Origin: Pristimantibacillus sp052113225
GTDB lineage: Bacteria > Bacillota > Bacilli > Paenibacillales > Paenibacillaceae
NCBI RefSeq assembly: GCF_052113225.1
Contig: NZ_JBFRCT010000012.1
Coordinates: forward strand, 1 to 64,000
DNA length: 64,000 nt
Reading direction: 5' to 3'
Shown: in pieces, positions 26,536-34,939 of the stretch
Layout of the letters: each line of letters opens with the position of its first letter
Numbering within the stretch: position 1 is the first letter of the stretch
The notes under the pieces: model-generated
What the model saw: the letters and a program-made list of their open reading frames with translations, nothing else
Told to the model about the DNA's origin: nothing
The model's database searches: none
Program-made: the position numbers and the translations under genes

Positions 26536-28551
26536 ATGAAATGGAATAAAAAGCTAGGAGCAGTCTTACTAGCAACGGTTATATTGGCTGCATCTTCTCC
26601 ATTTGTAGGGCTCCCGAAGGCGGAAGCTTCTGGATTGGCATGGCCAACAGGGCAAATCCTTCCGTCGTTTTCAACACCTGCTTCCACACTAGACGTCATG
26701 AATCTGGTAACCGAGTATAAATATGAGGCGGAAGGCACACAGGTTAGACATGGTACCGGACATTTGGACGGCAACGGCTGGCTGGCTCAAACTTCGATAG
26801 ATGCTCCTAATCAGCATATGGTATACGGGCCTTATGCTACCGATATTCCGGTAGGAGCTAACCAGGCATTCTTCGATATGATCATTGATAATAATACGGC
26901 CAATAATGATCTCATTGTCACAGTTGATGTCAGAGACAATACGAACGGCCAAATATTGGCCACACGAGATATTACCCGTCAGCAATGGACGAAGGTGGGC
27001 TCTTACGAGAGATTTACATTAAACTTCAATAACCCGACAGCCGGACACGCGATCGAATTCAGGGTCTATTGGTACGGGCGGGCATATACGAAAGTAGATG
27101 CCGTTGGAACAAGTCTGCAAGGCAAATCAGACGAAGCCGTCGTATTCACGACACTGAAGGGGCTTGTTAACAAAACGCAGCCAAGGATCTACACCTATGA
27201 CGATAATGTCAAAAATGAGGATGGGAAGGACAAATGGCTGAATGATTTGGGTATCGGTCATACAGACGTGGCGAACAATTGGTCACTGATCACCAAATAC
27301 GCCAGCGAAATTAACGGGATTGTTGTCTATGATGATGCTGTTCCTGATACGGTAAACTTGGCTACAACAATTGCTTCACAATCCGGCGGTATTGTAGCAC
27401 CGCCAAGCCTGGTGAGCAAGCTGACCTCAGCACCGTACAATCTGCCAATATTGGATGACTTGCGTGGAGACTTCAGCACGAAGCTTCAGGTATATCAATA
27501 TTTGCATGACCATTATTGGTCCTCACTGACACATAGACTCCTTATCGGCTTAACTCCGGGAATTAAAGGGGCTTTGCGCGATTATGCGTTGGCAAGCGGG
27601 GCGGCTGTCGTATGGCTGGATCCGTCTGTTCCGGCAGAAAAAACATTGCTGCAAAGTTTCTTCTCCGATATGCCGTATGGCAGCGGGATTTACATGGGCT
27701 GGTGGCCGGATGAGGCAATTGGTGTTCAAGCTGCTTCGGAATATGGCATTTCTACGATTGCCAGCGACTGGTCCTCCAATCTGACCGTATTCGGCGGCAC
27801 TTCCAGAACGGTTAATGTGAAGCCGGTGCCGACTAAACCAACGCTTCAGAACAAGATCTATGTCTCGCTCATATTGAGTGACGGTGACAATTTGCAATAT
27901 ATGGAGCATCGCTTTAAGAAAATATGGGACTCTCCTAACCGCGGAGCTGTGCCGCTGGGCTGGACCGTTTCTCCTGCCATGCTGGATGCAATGCCAGGCG
28001 TGCTGAATTATTTGTACAATAGCGCTACACCTAACGACGCACTTATAGCAGGGCCATCCGGTATCGGCTATACGTACCCGAATTCTTGGGGGAATCAAAC
28101 TTATCTGAATAGTTTCGTGGCCTTATCTAATGATTACATGAATCGTGCGGGGTTAAAGGTCGCGACCATTTGGAATACAATTACCGGTGGAATTAATCCA
28201 AACGTAGGGAACAGCTTTGCCCAATACGCTCCTTCGTTATTAGGATTAACTGGACAAAATGCCGGAGGTCCGATCACCATCTACGGCAACTCACTGCCGA
28301 CGCAAGGACTAAGTGCGACATATTGTTACTCTCAGGCAACGATCATCTCCGAGATTAATAATGCAATTGCGGGCTGGAATGGAACAGCACCACGTTTTGT
28401 AAGTATTCAGTCTAATCCTTGGGATGTTTCATACCAAATGATCGTAAACGCGGTAAATAACTTCAGCAGCAACAGCAACATCGTGTTTGTCAGACCAGAT
28501 ACGTATTTCCAATTAATGCGTGAACAAAATAATCTGCCGATTAATCCTTAA
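26536..28551 (+). CDS. Secreted GxGYxYP-family protein (putative glycoside hydrolase)
   Basis: ATG 26536 (second in-frame ATG) is preferred, as AGGAGG at 26522-26527 is 8 bases upstream. The ~671-residue protein has a Sec signal peptide (KK, then LGAVLLATVILAASS, cleavage after KAEA). A beta-rich N-terminal region follows, then the domain named for its motif, seen here as GPSGIGYTYP (about 510). LSDGDNLQY and the closing FVRPDTYFQLMRE are also typical. The family's activity is not established; it is associated with carbohydrate-degrading loci. Its secreted neighbour is an alpha-1,3-glucanase, so a role on the same or a related glucan is a reasonable guess. Confidence 0.85.
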   Translation: MKWNKKLGAVLLATVILAASSPFVGLPKAEASGLAWPTGQILPSFSTPASTLDVMNLVTEYKYEAEGTQVRHGTGHLDGNGWLAQTSIDAPNQHMVYGPYATDIPVGANQAFFDMIIDNNTANNDLIVTVDVRDNTNGQILATRDITRQQWTKVGSYERFTLNFNNPTAGHAIEFRVYWYGRAYTKVDAVGTSLQGKSDEAVVFTTLKGLVNKTQPRIYTYDDNVKNEDGKDKWLNDLGIGHTDVANNWSLITKYASEINGIVVYDDAVPDTVNLATTIASQSGGIVAPPSLVSKLTSAPYNLPILDDLRGDFSTKLQVYQYLHDHYWSSLTHRLLIGLTPGIKGALRDYALASGAAVVWLDPSVPAEKTLLQSFFSDMPYGSGIYMGWWPDEAIGVQAASEYGISTIASDWSSNLTVFGGTSRTVNVKPVPTKPTLQNKIYVSLILSDGDNLQYMEHRFKKIWDSPNRGAVPLGWTVSPAMLDAMPGVLNYLYNSATPNDALIAGPSGIGYTYPNSWGNQTYLNSFVALSNDYMNRAGLKVATIWNTITGGINPNVGNSFAQYAPSLLGLTGQNAGGPITIYGNSLPTQGLSATYCYSQATIISEINNAIAGWNGTAPRFVSIQSNPWDVSYQMIVNAVNNFSSNSNIVFVRPDTYFQLMREQNNLPINP

Positions 28552-28688
28552 GCCGTGAGGAAAAGAAGGTTGAGGGCGCAGTTGTAAATGCGGAAGGCTG
28601 GGCGAAAGTTGGACCGGTGCATGATTTAGGCCAGCTGTCGGATGAATATGAACAGGGACGTTCATTGGACTATGCACACAAGATTTGA
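28548..28688 (+). pseudogene. Remnant of a coding sequence (C-terminal end only)
   Basis: A 46-codon open stretch overlaps the end of the previous gene in another frame. It has no start codon or ribosome site. The peptide (EGWAKVGPVHDLGQLSDEY, ending DYAHKI) has the composition of a real protein C-terminus. It looks like the tail of a gene lost by deletion. The family is not recognised. Confidence 0.4.
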
Positions 28689-28774
28689 GCAATCAGAAAA
28701 GAGCAGCGGATTTTCATTATTTCAAGTACTTGAGTTTTGATACAGCTCAATAGGGAACCGAAGTAGATTATTTT

Positions 28775-28806
28775 AAGACTGTCGAGCAAAGTCTCGACAG
28801 TCTTCT
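28775..28806 (+). terminator. Rho-independent terminator
   Basis: AAGACTGTCGAG pairs perfectly with CTCGACAGTCTT around CAAAGT; a short T-rich tail (CTTTGTG) follows. It probably ends the transcript of the GxGYxYP gene or of the lost gene. Confidence 0.75.
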
Positions 28807-29011
28807 TTGTGTTCAATCAGCTCTATAGTAGAGTAACTCATCTTCATGATCTTGGAATCACATACATTTTCCGTAGGATTACATCTTATTGCCGGAATCA
28901 TATTGTTCCTATAATTAGAGGTATTCCATTGGAAGGAGGCTTATTAAGCAGACATCTTGTAACCGCTCCCATAGTTAATAATTAATAGATAAATTATTGA
29001 GGAGGAATATA

Positions 29012-32000
29012 ATGCGCAACAAGTATGTCGCATGGTTGCTTATTGCAACGATGCTGATCACTAGCTTGTTTTTGTCCAGTGGAGCACCAGTCTCTGCCGC
29101 AGGGGGACAGAACTTAACACTCGGTAAGACGATTACGTCAAGCGGCCAATCCCAAACATACGCACCAAGCAATGTGAAAGACAGTAACCAGGCTACTTAT
29201 TGGGAAAGTACCAATAATGCTTTTCCACAATGGATACAAGTCGATCTTGGTGCCAATACGAGCATTGATCAGATCGTTCTGAAGCTGCCAGCAGGCTGGG
29301 GTACACGGACACAAACCTTGGCTGTGCAAGGAAGTACGGACGGTTCAACGTTTACGAACATTGTAGGTTCAACTGGTTATGTATTTAATCCATCGGTTGC
29401 AAACAATGCGGTTACTATTACCTTTACAGCAACAAGCACGCGTTATGTGCGCTTGAATGTAACGGTAAATACAGAATGGCCGGCAGCTCAGTTATCCGAG
29501 TTCGAGATTTATGGCGCCAGCATCCCGGCATCTCCTGGTACATACCAAGCGGAATCAGCAGCGTTATCAGGTGGAGCGAAAGTGAATACTGATCACACTG
29601 GCTTCTCCGGCACTGGCTTTGTAGATGGTTACTGGACACAAGGGGCAGCAACAGCATTCACAGCGAACGTATCCAGCGCAGGAAGCTATGATGTTACATT
29701 GAAATATGGTAACGCAAACGGCGCCTCACAGACGATTAGTATCTATGTGAATGGAACGAAGATTCGTCAGACTACTTTGCCAAATCTGGCGAATTGGGAT
29801 ACATGGGGTACCAAAGCAGAGACGCTCACCTTGAATTCCGGTAACAATACGATTACTTACAAATACGATGCTGGCGATTCCGCGAACATCAATATTGATG
29901 AGATCAAGGTGACCGCGTCCAGCACAACACCAACACCGACACCAACACCAACACCAACACCAACACCAACACCAACACCAACACCGACACCGACACCGAC
30001 ACCAACACCAACACCAACACCAACACCAACACCAACACCGACACCGACACCAACACCGACACCAACACCAACACCAACCGATAACATCGCGATTGGCAAG
30101 ACAATGACCGCGTCCTCCAGCACACAAATCTATGTGGCTTCGAATGCAAACGATAACAATACAAGCACGTATTGGGAAGGCGGCAGCAATCCAAGCACAC
30201 TAACGCTTGATCTTGGCAAAAACTACAATGTTTCTTCCATCGTATTAAAGCTGAATCCAGCGACAGAGTGGGGTACACGTACGCAAACGATTCAAGTAGT
30301 AGGTCATAATCAAGCGACTACTACCTTCAGCAACCTGGTCTCATCGCAAACGTATACCTTTAACCCGACATCTGGCAATACCGTGACTATTCCGGTGACA
30401 GCGACGGTTAAACGCCTGCAATTGAACATTACTTCGAATTCTGGTGCTCCATCTGGGCAAATCGCAGAGTTCCAAGTGTTTGGTACACCTGCAGCCAATC
30501 CGGATTTGACGATCACGAATATGTCATGGTCGCCTGTATCCCCAGATGAGTCTAGCAACATAACTCTTAACGCCACTGTAAAAAATGACGGCAACGCGAG
30601 CGCTGCTGCATCTACCGTTAATTTCTACATGAACAATGAACTTGCTGGATCTGCTCCAGTAGGAGCACTCACTGCTGGTGCAACAGCGTCGGTATCCTTA
30701 AATGTTGGGACCAAGACTGCTGCTAATTATTCGGTCAGTGCCAAGGTGGATGAGAATAACTCGATCATCGAGCTTAACGATTCCAATAACGGCTACACGA
30801 ACGCAGCTTCATTGGTTGTCGCCCAAGTTGCAAGCGCAGATCTCATTGGCACAACTTCATGGACGCCAAACAATCCTGTAGCCGGCAATACGATTGCTTT
30901 CACAGTAAATCTGAAAAACCAGGGAACCGTTGCCTCTGCAAGTGGAGCTCATGGAATTACTGTCTTACTTAAAAATTCAGCTGGTACGACTATCCAAACG
31001 TACAGCGGCTCGTATAGCGGAGCTTTAGCACCTGGAGCCTCTGCTAATGTGAGCATTCCTGGGTCATGGTCAGCGATTAATGGGAACTACACAGTTACGA
31101 CAACCATTGCAGCAGACACGAATGAAGTTGCAGCCAAACAAGCTAATAACGTAAGTACAGCTAATCTGGTTGTTTATTCCGTTCGAGGAGCAAGTGTACC
31201 ATACAATCGATATGATACCGATGATGCAACTCGCGGCGGCGGAGCAACGCTGCAGTCTGCACCAACTTTTGATCAATCTCTTATCGCTTCAGAAGCATCC
31301 GGACAAAAATACATTGCTCTTCCTTCGAATGGCTCCTATCTGCAATGGACCGTACGTCAAGGTGAGGGTGGCGCAGGCGTTACGATGAGATTTACTATGC
31401 CTGATTCGGCAGATGGTATGGGTCTGAACGGCTCGCTTGACGTCTATGTGAATAATGTCAAAGCAAAGACCATAGCACTATCTTCCTACTATAATTGGCA
31501 ATATTTCTCAGGAGATATGCCCGCTGATGCTCCTGGTGGAGGGCGTCCGTTATTCCGCTTTGATGAAGTGCATTGGAAGCTGGATACTCCGCTTCAGTCA
31601 GGAGATACCATTCGCATTCAGAAGGCAAATGGAGACAGCTTAGAGTATGGGGTAGACTTCATTGAGGTTGAACCCGTCCCAACAGCCATTGCGCAACCGG
31701 CTAATTCGGTGTCTGTGACCGATTTTGGTGCGATCGCTAATGATGGCCAAGATGATCTAGCATCCTTCAAATCAGCTGTGACAGCAGCAGTAGCGGCTGG
31801 AAAATCCTTATACATTCCTGATGGAACATTCCATCTCAGCAGCATGTGGGAGATTGGCTCGGCTAGCAATATGATCAATAATCTAACAATCACAGGCGCT
31901 GGTCTCTGGTATACGAATATCCAGTTCACGAATCCCAATGCAGCAGGCGGAGGGATCTCGCTCCGGATTAGCGGCAAGCTCGACTTCAGTAACGTATATC

Positions 32001-32554
32001 TCAATTCGAAGCTCAGATCCCGTTATGGACAAAATGCGATTTATAAAGGATTTATGGATAACTTCGGTACCAACTCGAAAATCCATGATGTATGGGTGGA
32101 GCATTTTGAATGTGGATTCTGGGTAGGGGATTATGCTCATACTCCAGCGATCTATGCGAATGGGCTGACAATTGAGAACAGCCGGATCCGGAATAACCTG
32201 GCTGATGGTGTCAACTTCGCTCAAGGAACAAGCAATTCCATTGTTCGCAATAGCAGTCTGCGAAACAACGGAGATGATGCTCTTGCGGTCTGGACGAGTA
32301 ACACGAATGGTGCACCGGCAGGAGTGAATAATACGTTTTCTTACAACACGATCGAAAATAATTGGCGTGCAGCAGGTATTGCTTTCTTTGGCGGCAGCGG
32401 ACACAAAGCTGATCATAACGTAATTATTGATACCGTTGGTGGATCTGGCATTCGACTCAACACCGTTTTCCCAGGGTACCACTTCCAGAACAATACTGGA
32501 ATTACGATCTCGGACACAAGCATTATTAATAGCGGTACGAGTCAAGATCTGTAT
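29012..32554 (+). pseudogene. Alpha-1,3-glucanase (GH87, mutanase-like), 5' part of a gene split by an insertion sequence
   Basis: ATG 29012 follows AGGAGG by about 7 bases. The intact part encodes 1181 residues. A signal peptide ends at VSAA. Next come a discoidin domain (about 30-175), a family 6/35-like carbohydrate-binding domain (175-303), a Thr-Pro linker (about 305-355), a second discoidin domain (357-490), two CARDB-like domains (490-715), a further beta domain (715-890) and the start of a right-handed beta-helix catalytic domain (from 895, VTDFGAIANDGQDD). This closely follows the domain order of Bacillus circulans Agl-KA, which cuts fungal alpha-1,3-glucan. The likely catalytic Asp1065, Asp1088 and Asp1089 are retained. 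After Tyr1181 the frame runs into insertion DNA and stops at 32569, so ~110 residues of the beta-helix are lost. Confidence 0.88.
29923..30078 (+). repeat. Hexanucleotide repeat encoding a Thr-Pro linker
   Basis: About 26 tandem copies of ACACCA/ACACCG-type hexamers encode (Thr-Pro)n between the carbohydrate-binding domain and the second discoidin domain. Such tracts change length by slippage, so copy number may vary between strains or be misassembled. Confidence 0.93.
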
Positions 32555-32602
32555 AAACAATCCTGTTGAGCTTAAGAAATAGGCTTTGTAAAAAAAGGAG
32601 CT

Positions 32603-32623
32603 CCTCGGTATGATGGGTTTGTC
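32603..32623 (+). repeat. Left subterminal inverted repeat of the IS
   Basis: The 21-bp sequence CCTCGGT-ATGAT-GGGTTT-GTC matches the reverse complement of 34299-34319 at 17 of 21 positions, including blocks CCTCGGT and GGGTTT. Confidence 0.7.
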
Positions 32624-32651
32624 GAGAACACATCAGGGAGGAGCTCTTACT

Positions 32652-33938
32652 ATGAAGTTTAAGGAAATAGATGCACAAAATCAACGGGTTGAACAAATTA
32701 CTACCTCGCATCTCGTAATAGGGATCGATATGGCGAAAGAAATACATGTCGCACAAGCTACAAATTTCCGCGGAATAGTGGTTTCGAAACGCCATCTCTC
32801 ATTTTCCAATAGTATTGAAGGCTTTGAAAAACTAATCCGCTGGATGAGTGAATTACAGCAGAAACATCGATTGAATAAGCTCATTATTGGTATGGAACCA
32901 ACCGGGCATTACTGGTTTAACCTGGCCAACTGGTTATCAGATAAAAGCGTGCATGTGGTCATGGTTAATCCAGCCACGACGAAGAGAAATAAAGAAAACC
33001 GGGATAATAGCCCGTCAAAGAATGACCCAAAAGATGCACTGACCATCGCAGATTCCGTCAGCCGAGGTTTCTACTACGAGTACACGCGTCAGTCACATGA
33101 GTTCCAGCGCTTGAAGACCTTGATGAGTGACCGAGAATTTTGGGTGACGAATAGTGTACGGCTGCAGAATCGAATCGTACGCTGGCTAGATATTCGTTTC
33201 CCGGAATATCCTTCTGTGTTCAAAGATTGGACCTGTAAACGTTCAATGGCGACTCTTAAAACCTTTCCTTGTCCACAGGATCTTGAGAAGTATACTGTAT
33301 CTGATGTCCTTAGTGCATGGCGAGTCCATATGCAGCGTGCCGGGGGCACTACGGGAACCGAGAAGGCAGCTCAACTGATCGCACAAGCAAAACGAAGTGT
33401 TGGAGAACGGGTTGCTGTTGATGAAGCGAAAGCAGATTTAAAACGGCTCATTGAAGAGTTTGAACGTGTGACCTCCATGCTAGAACAGATCGAAAAGGAC
33501 ATCGAAGCGCTGCTTTCGGAGATTCCAATGGCGCAGCAGCTTCGCACCATAAAAGGGCTCGGGAAGATTTTCACCGCGGCCATATTAGCAGGTACAGGGG
33601 ACCTAAAGCAATACGCGCACGGTCGCCAGGTTTTACGAAAGGCTGGTCTTAACCTGGCCCAAAGCACGTCCGGAAAGCGAAAAGGACAGATTGTTCTTTC
33701 GAAAAGAGGAGACTCTGCCTTACGAAAATATCTCTATCTCGCGACCGTTCAACTCGTTTGGAATAACCCTGTTTTCCGCCATCTGCATGAACATAATGTG
33801 CAGGAAAAGAAGATGAAAAAGCAGCAGTCCATCTTTAAGTTAATAGGGAAACTAGCGCGAATCTTAGTTGGTATTGTTCAGCGAGGAGAAAAGTTTATGC
33901 CAGAGAAAACGATTTTGAACTGGACTGAAGCAGCATAA
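32652..33938 (+). CDS. IS110-family transposase (DEDD recombinase)
   Basis: ATG 32652 is chosen over 32610 because AGGGAGGAG lies just upstream. The 428-residue protein has the RuvC-like DEDD domain of IS110 transposases: first acidic residue in VIGIDMAKE, then GMEPTGHYWFNL (Glu), and KNDPKDALTIAD (paired Asp). The C-terminal Transposase_20 domain includes QQLRTIKGLGKIFTAAIL and SGKRKGQIVLSKRGDSALRK, holding the probable serine used by this group. It appears intact. IS110-type enzymes use an element-encoded bridge RNA to join donor and target DNA. Confidence 0.93.
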   Translation: MKFKEIDAQNQRVEQITTSHLVIGIDMAKEIHVAQATNFRGIVVSKRHLSFSNSIEGFEKLIRWMSELQQKHRLNKLIIGMEPTGHYWFNLANWLSDKSVHVVMVNPATTKRNKENRDNSPSKNDPKDALTIADSVSRGFYYEYTRQSHEFQRLKTLMSDREFWVTNSVRLQNRIVRWLDIRFPEYPSVFKDWTCKRSMATLKTFPCPQDLEKYTVSDVLSAWRVHMQRAGGTTGTEKAAQLIAQAKRSVGERVAVDEAKADLKRLIEEFERVTSMLEQIEKDIEALLSEIPMAQQLRTIKGLGKIFTAAILAGTGDLKQYAHGRQVLRKAGLNLAQSTSGKRKGQIVLSKRGDSALRKYLYLATVQLVWNNPVFRHLHEHNVQEKKMKKQQSIFKLIGKLARILVGIVQRGEKFMPEKTILNWTEAA

Positions 33939-34298
33939 GTTTTATGAAGATACGTCACGTATATTGACTCGTTCGCGGGATTTCACAAAGAAAGCACGGA
34001 GAACCGAGTTCGTTCCCCTTAAGGGCTAAGACCCATCCGCTAAACGCGATCGGTATCCACACCTTGGACAAGTATAACGAAGGATTGTAAGGGCAATGAC
34101 CCGTTGAGTTATGGGAGGGTGAACGCCAAGGGATTCGTGGAGTATGTGTGCAGCAGAAAACGAATTGGGGATTATTTCCTAATAGTCCTCTGTTTCCACA
34201 TGCCCAGCCCACCACCTCAACCGGGTTCATCTGTTCTCTATCCTAAGATTGATCTGATCTAAGGTGTTGAAATCCTGCGAATGAGTGAGTATATGTGA
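33939..34298 (+). ncRNA. Candidate bridge RNA region of the IS
   Basis: The 360 bases between the transposase stop and the right repeat have no convincing coding frame. They contain at least one strong hairpin: GGGGATTATT (34167-34176) pairs along its full length with AATAGTCCTC (34181-34190) around TCCT, with two G-U pairs. In IS1111-group elements the guide RNA lies in the non-coding end downstream of the transposase, as here. Exact RNA ends and guide loops cannot be set by eye. Confidence 0.5.
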
Positions 34299-34319
34299 GA
34301 TAAACCCTTAAAACCGAGG
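34299..34319 (-). repeat. Right subterminal inverted repeat of the IS
   Basis: GATAAACCC-TTAAA-ACCGAGG is the inverted partner of 32603-32623. It ends about six bases before glucanase sequence resumes. Confidence 0.7.
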
Positions 34320-34325
34320 GACGGG

Positions 34326-34652
34326 GAACGAGGAGCTATTGATCTTGAAGCTTCCAATGACTCCATCAAGAACGTCACCTTCACCAACGTTGATATTATC
34401 AATACACAACGTGATGCGATTCAATTCGGATATGGCGGAGGGTTTGAGAATATCATCTTTAACAACGTGACCATAGATGGAACGGGGAAAGACGGGGTAA
34501 CCACATCCAGATTCTCTACGGCTCACTTGGGTGCTGCAATCTATACTTATACCGGTAACGGTTCAGCTACGTTCAACAATCTGGTAACAAGGAATATCGC
34601 ATACCCGAATGTGAATTTTGTACAAAGCGGTTTTACTTTAACGTTTAATTAA
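34326..34652 (+). pseudogene. Alpha-1,3-glucanase (GH87), 3' part beyond the insertion
   Basis: In the frame ending at TAA 34650-34652 the sequence reads ERGAIDLEASNDSIKNVTF, then TNVDIINTQRDAIQFGYGGG, to the end QSGFTLTFN. The repeating asparagine/valine turns continue the beta-helix that breaks off at 32554. There is no start codon or ribosome site, so the 108 codons are probably not translated alone. Together with the 5' part the ancestral protein would be about 1290 residues. Confidence 0.85.
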
Positions 34653-34655
34653 TTG

Positions 34656-34700
34656 AAAAATCGCGGTGCATGGGACTATCCCTGCACCGCGATTTTTTTT
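34656..34700 (+). terminator. Rho-independent terminator after the glucanase
   Basis: AAAAATCGCGGTGCA pairs perfectly with TGCACCGCGATTTTT, enclosing a smaller GGG/CCC stem, and a T run follows. Confidence 0.9.
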
Positions 34701-34728
34701 ACTTTTGGCAAGCCAATGATATCCGGGC

Positions 34729-34911
34729 TAACGAATCTTGGAATGCTTATTTGGTGAAAAACAGCTGCTTCACGAATCTAACGAATCGTGATATGGCTAA
34801 GTCGCAATCTAGCAACAAAAAAATGGTTTTATACAGAGAATAGCGTTATGAGGATTCGTTACAAATCCAAACTTAACTAAATGGAGCGAATAGCGTGATG
34901 TATATTCGTTA
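34729..34911. repeat. Cluster of TAACGAAT/ATTCGTTA intergenic repeats
   Basis: TAACGAAT occurs at 34729 and 34779, and its complement ATTCGTTA at 34854 and 34904, in a gap between convergent genes. The last two sit in closely similar 24-bp units beginning GAATAGCGT. The 14-mer TAACGAATCGTGAT (34779-34792) recurs exactly at 51528-51541. Confidence 0.6.
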
Positions 34912-34939
34912 GCCCTTATTTATTGCTGCGAGGATTAGC

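Larger units (their letters stand above)
32555..34325 (+). mobile_element. IS110/IS1111-type insertion sequence inside the GH87 gene
   Basis: About 1.77 kb separates codon 1181 of the glucanase from its in-frame continuation at 34326. It contains one IS110-family transposase gene, a short left flank, and a ~370-bp non-coding right flank. Imperfect inverted repeats lie at 32603-32623 and 34299-34319. Subterminal repeats with the long non-coding end downstream of the transposase fit the IS1111 group. The right boundary is close to its repeat, but ~48 bp lie between the apparent left junction and the left repeat, so the left edge is uncertain. Confidence 0.82.

Noticed and set aside
27550..28098. 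182-codon minus-strand open frame
   Set aside because: It is entirely antisense to the GxGYxYP gene and rich in Arg/His/Ile, as expected of a shadow frame.
29923..30078. Short tandem repeats considered as a CRISPR-like array
   Set aside because: Units are 6 bp with no spacers and encode a protein linker. No CRISPR array or cas gene was found in the window.
29726..30278. Three overlapping antisense open frames rich in Val-Gly, Cys-Trp or Leu-Val repeats
   Set aside because: They arise from the hexanucleotide repeat that encodes the Thr-Pro linker on the plus strand.
32597..34337. GGAGCT next to both ends as target duplication of the IS
   Set aside because: IS110-type elements do not make such duplications, and using these sites as boundaries would not restore the glucanase frame.
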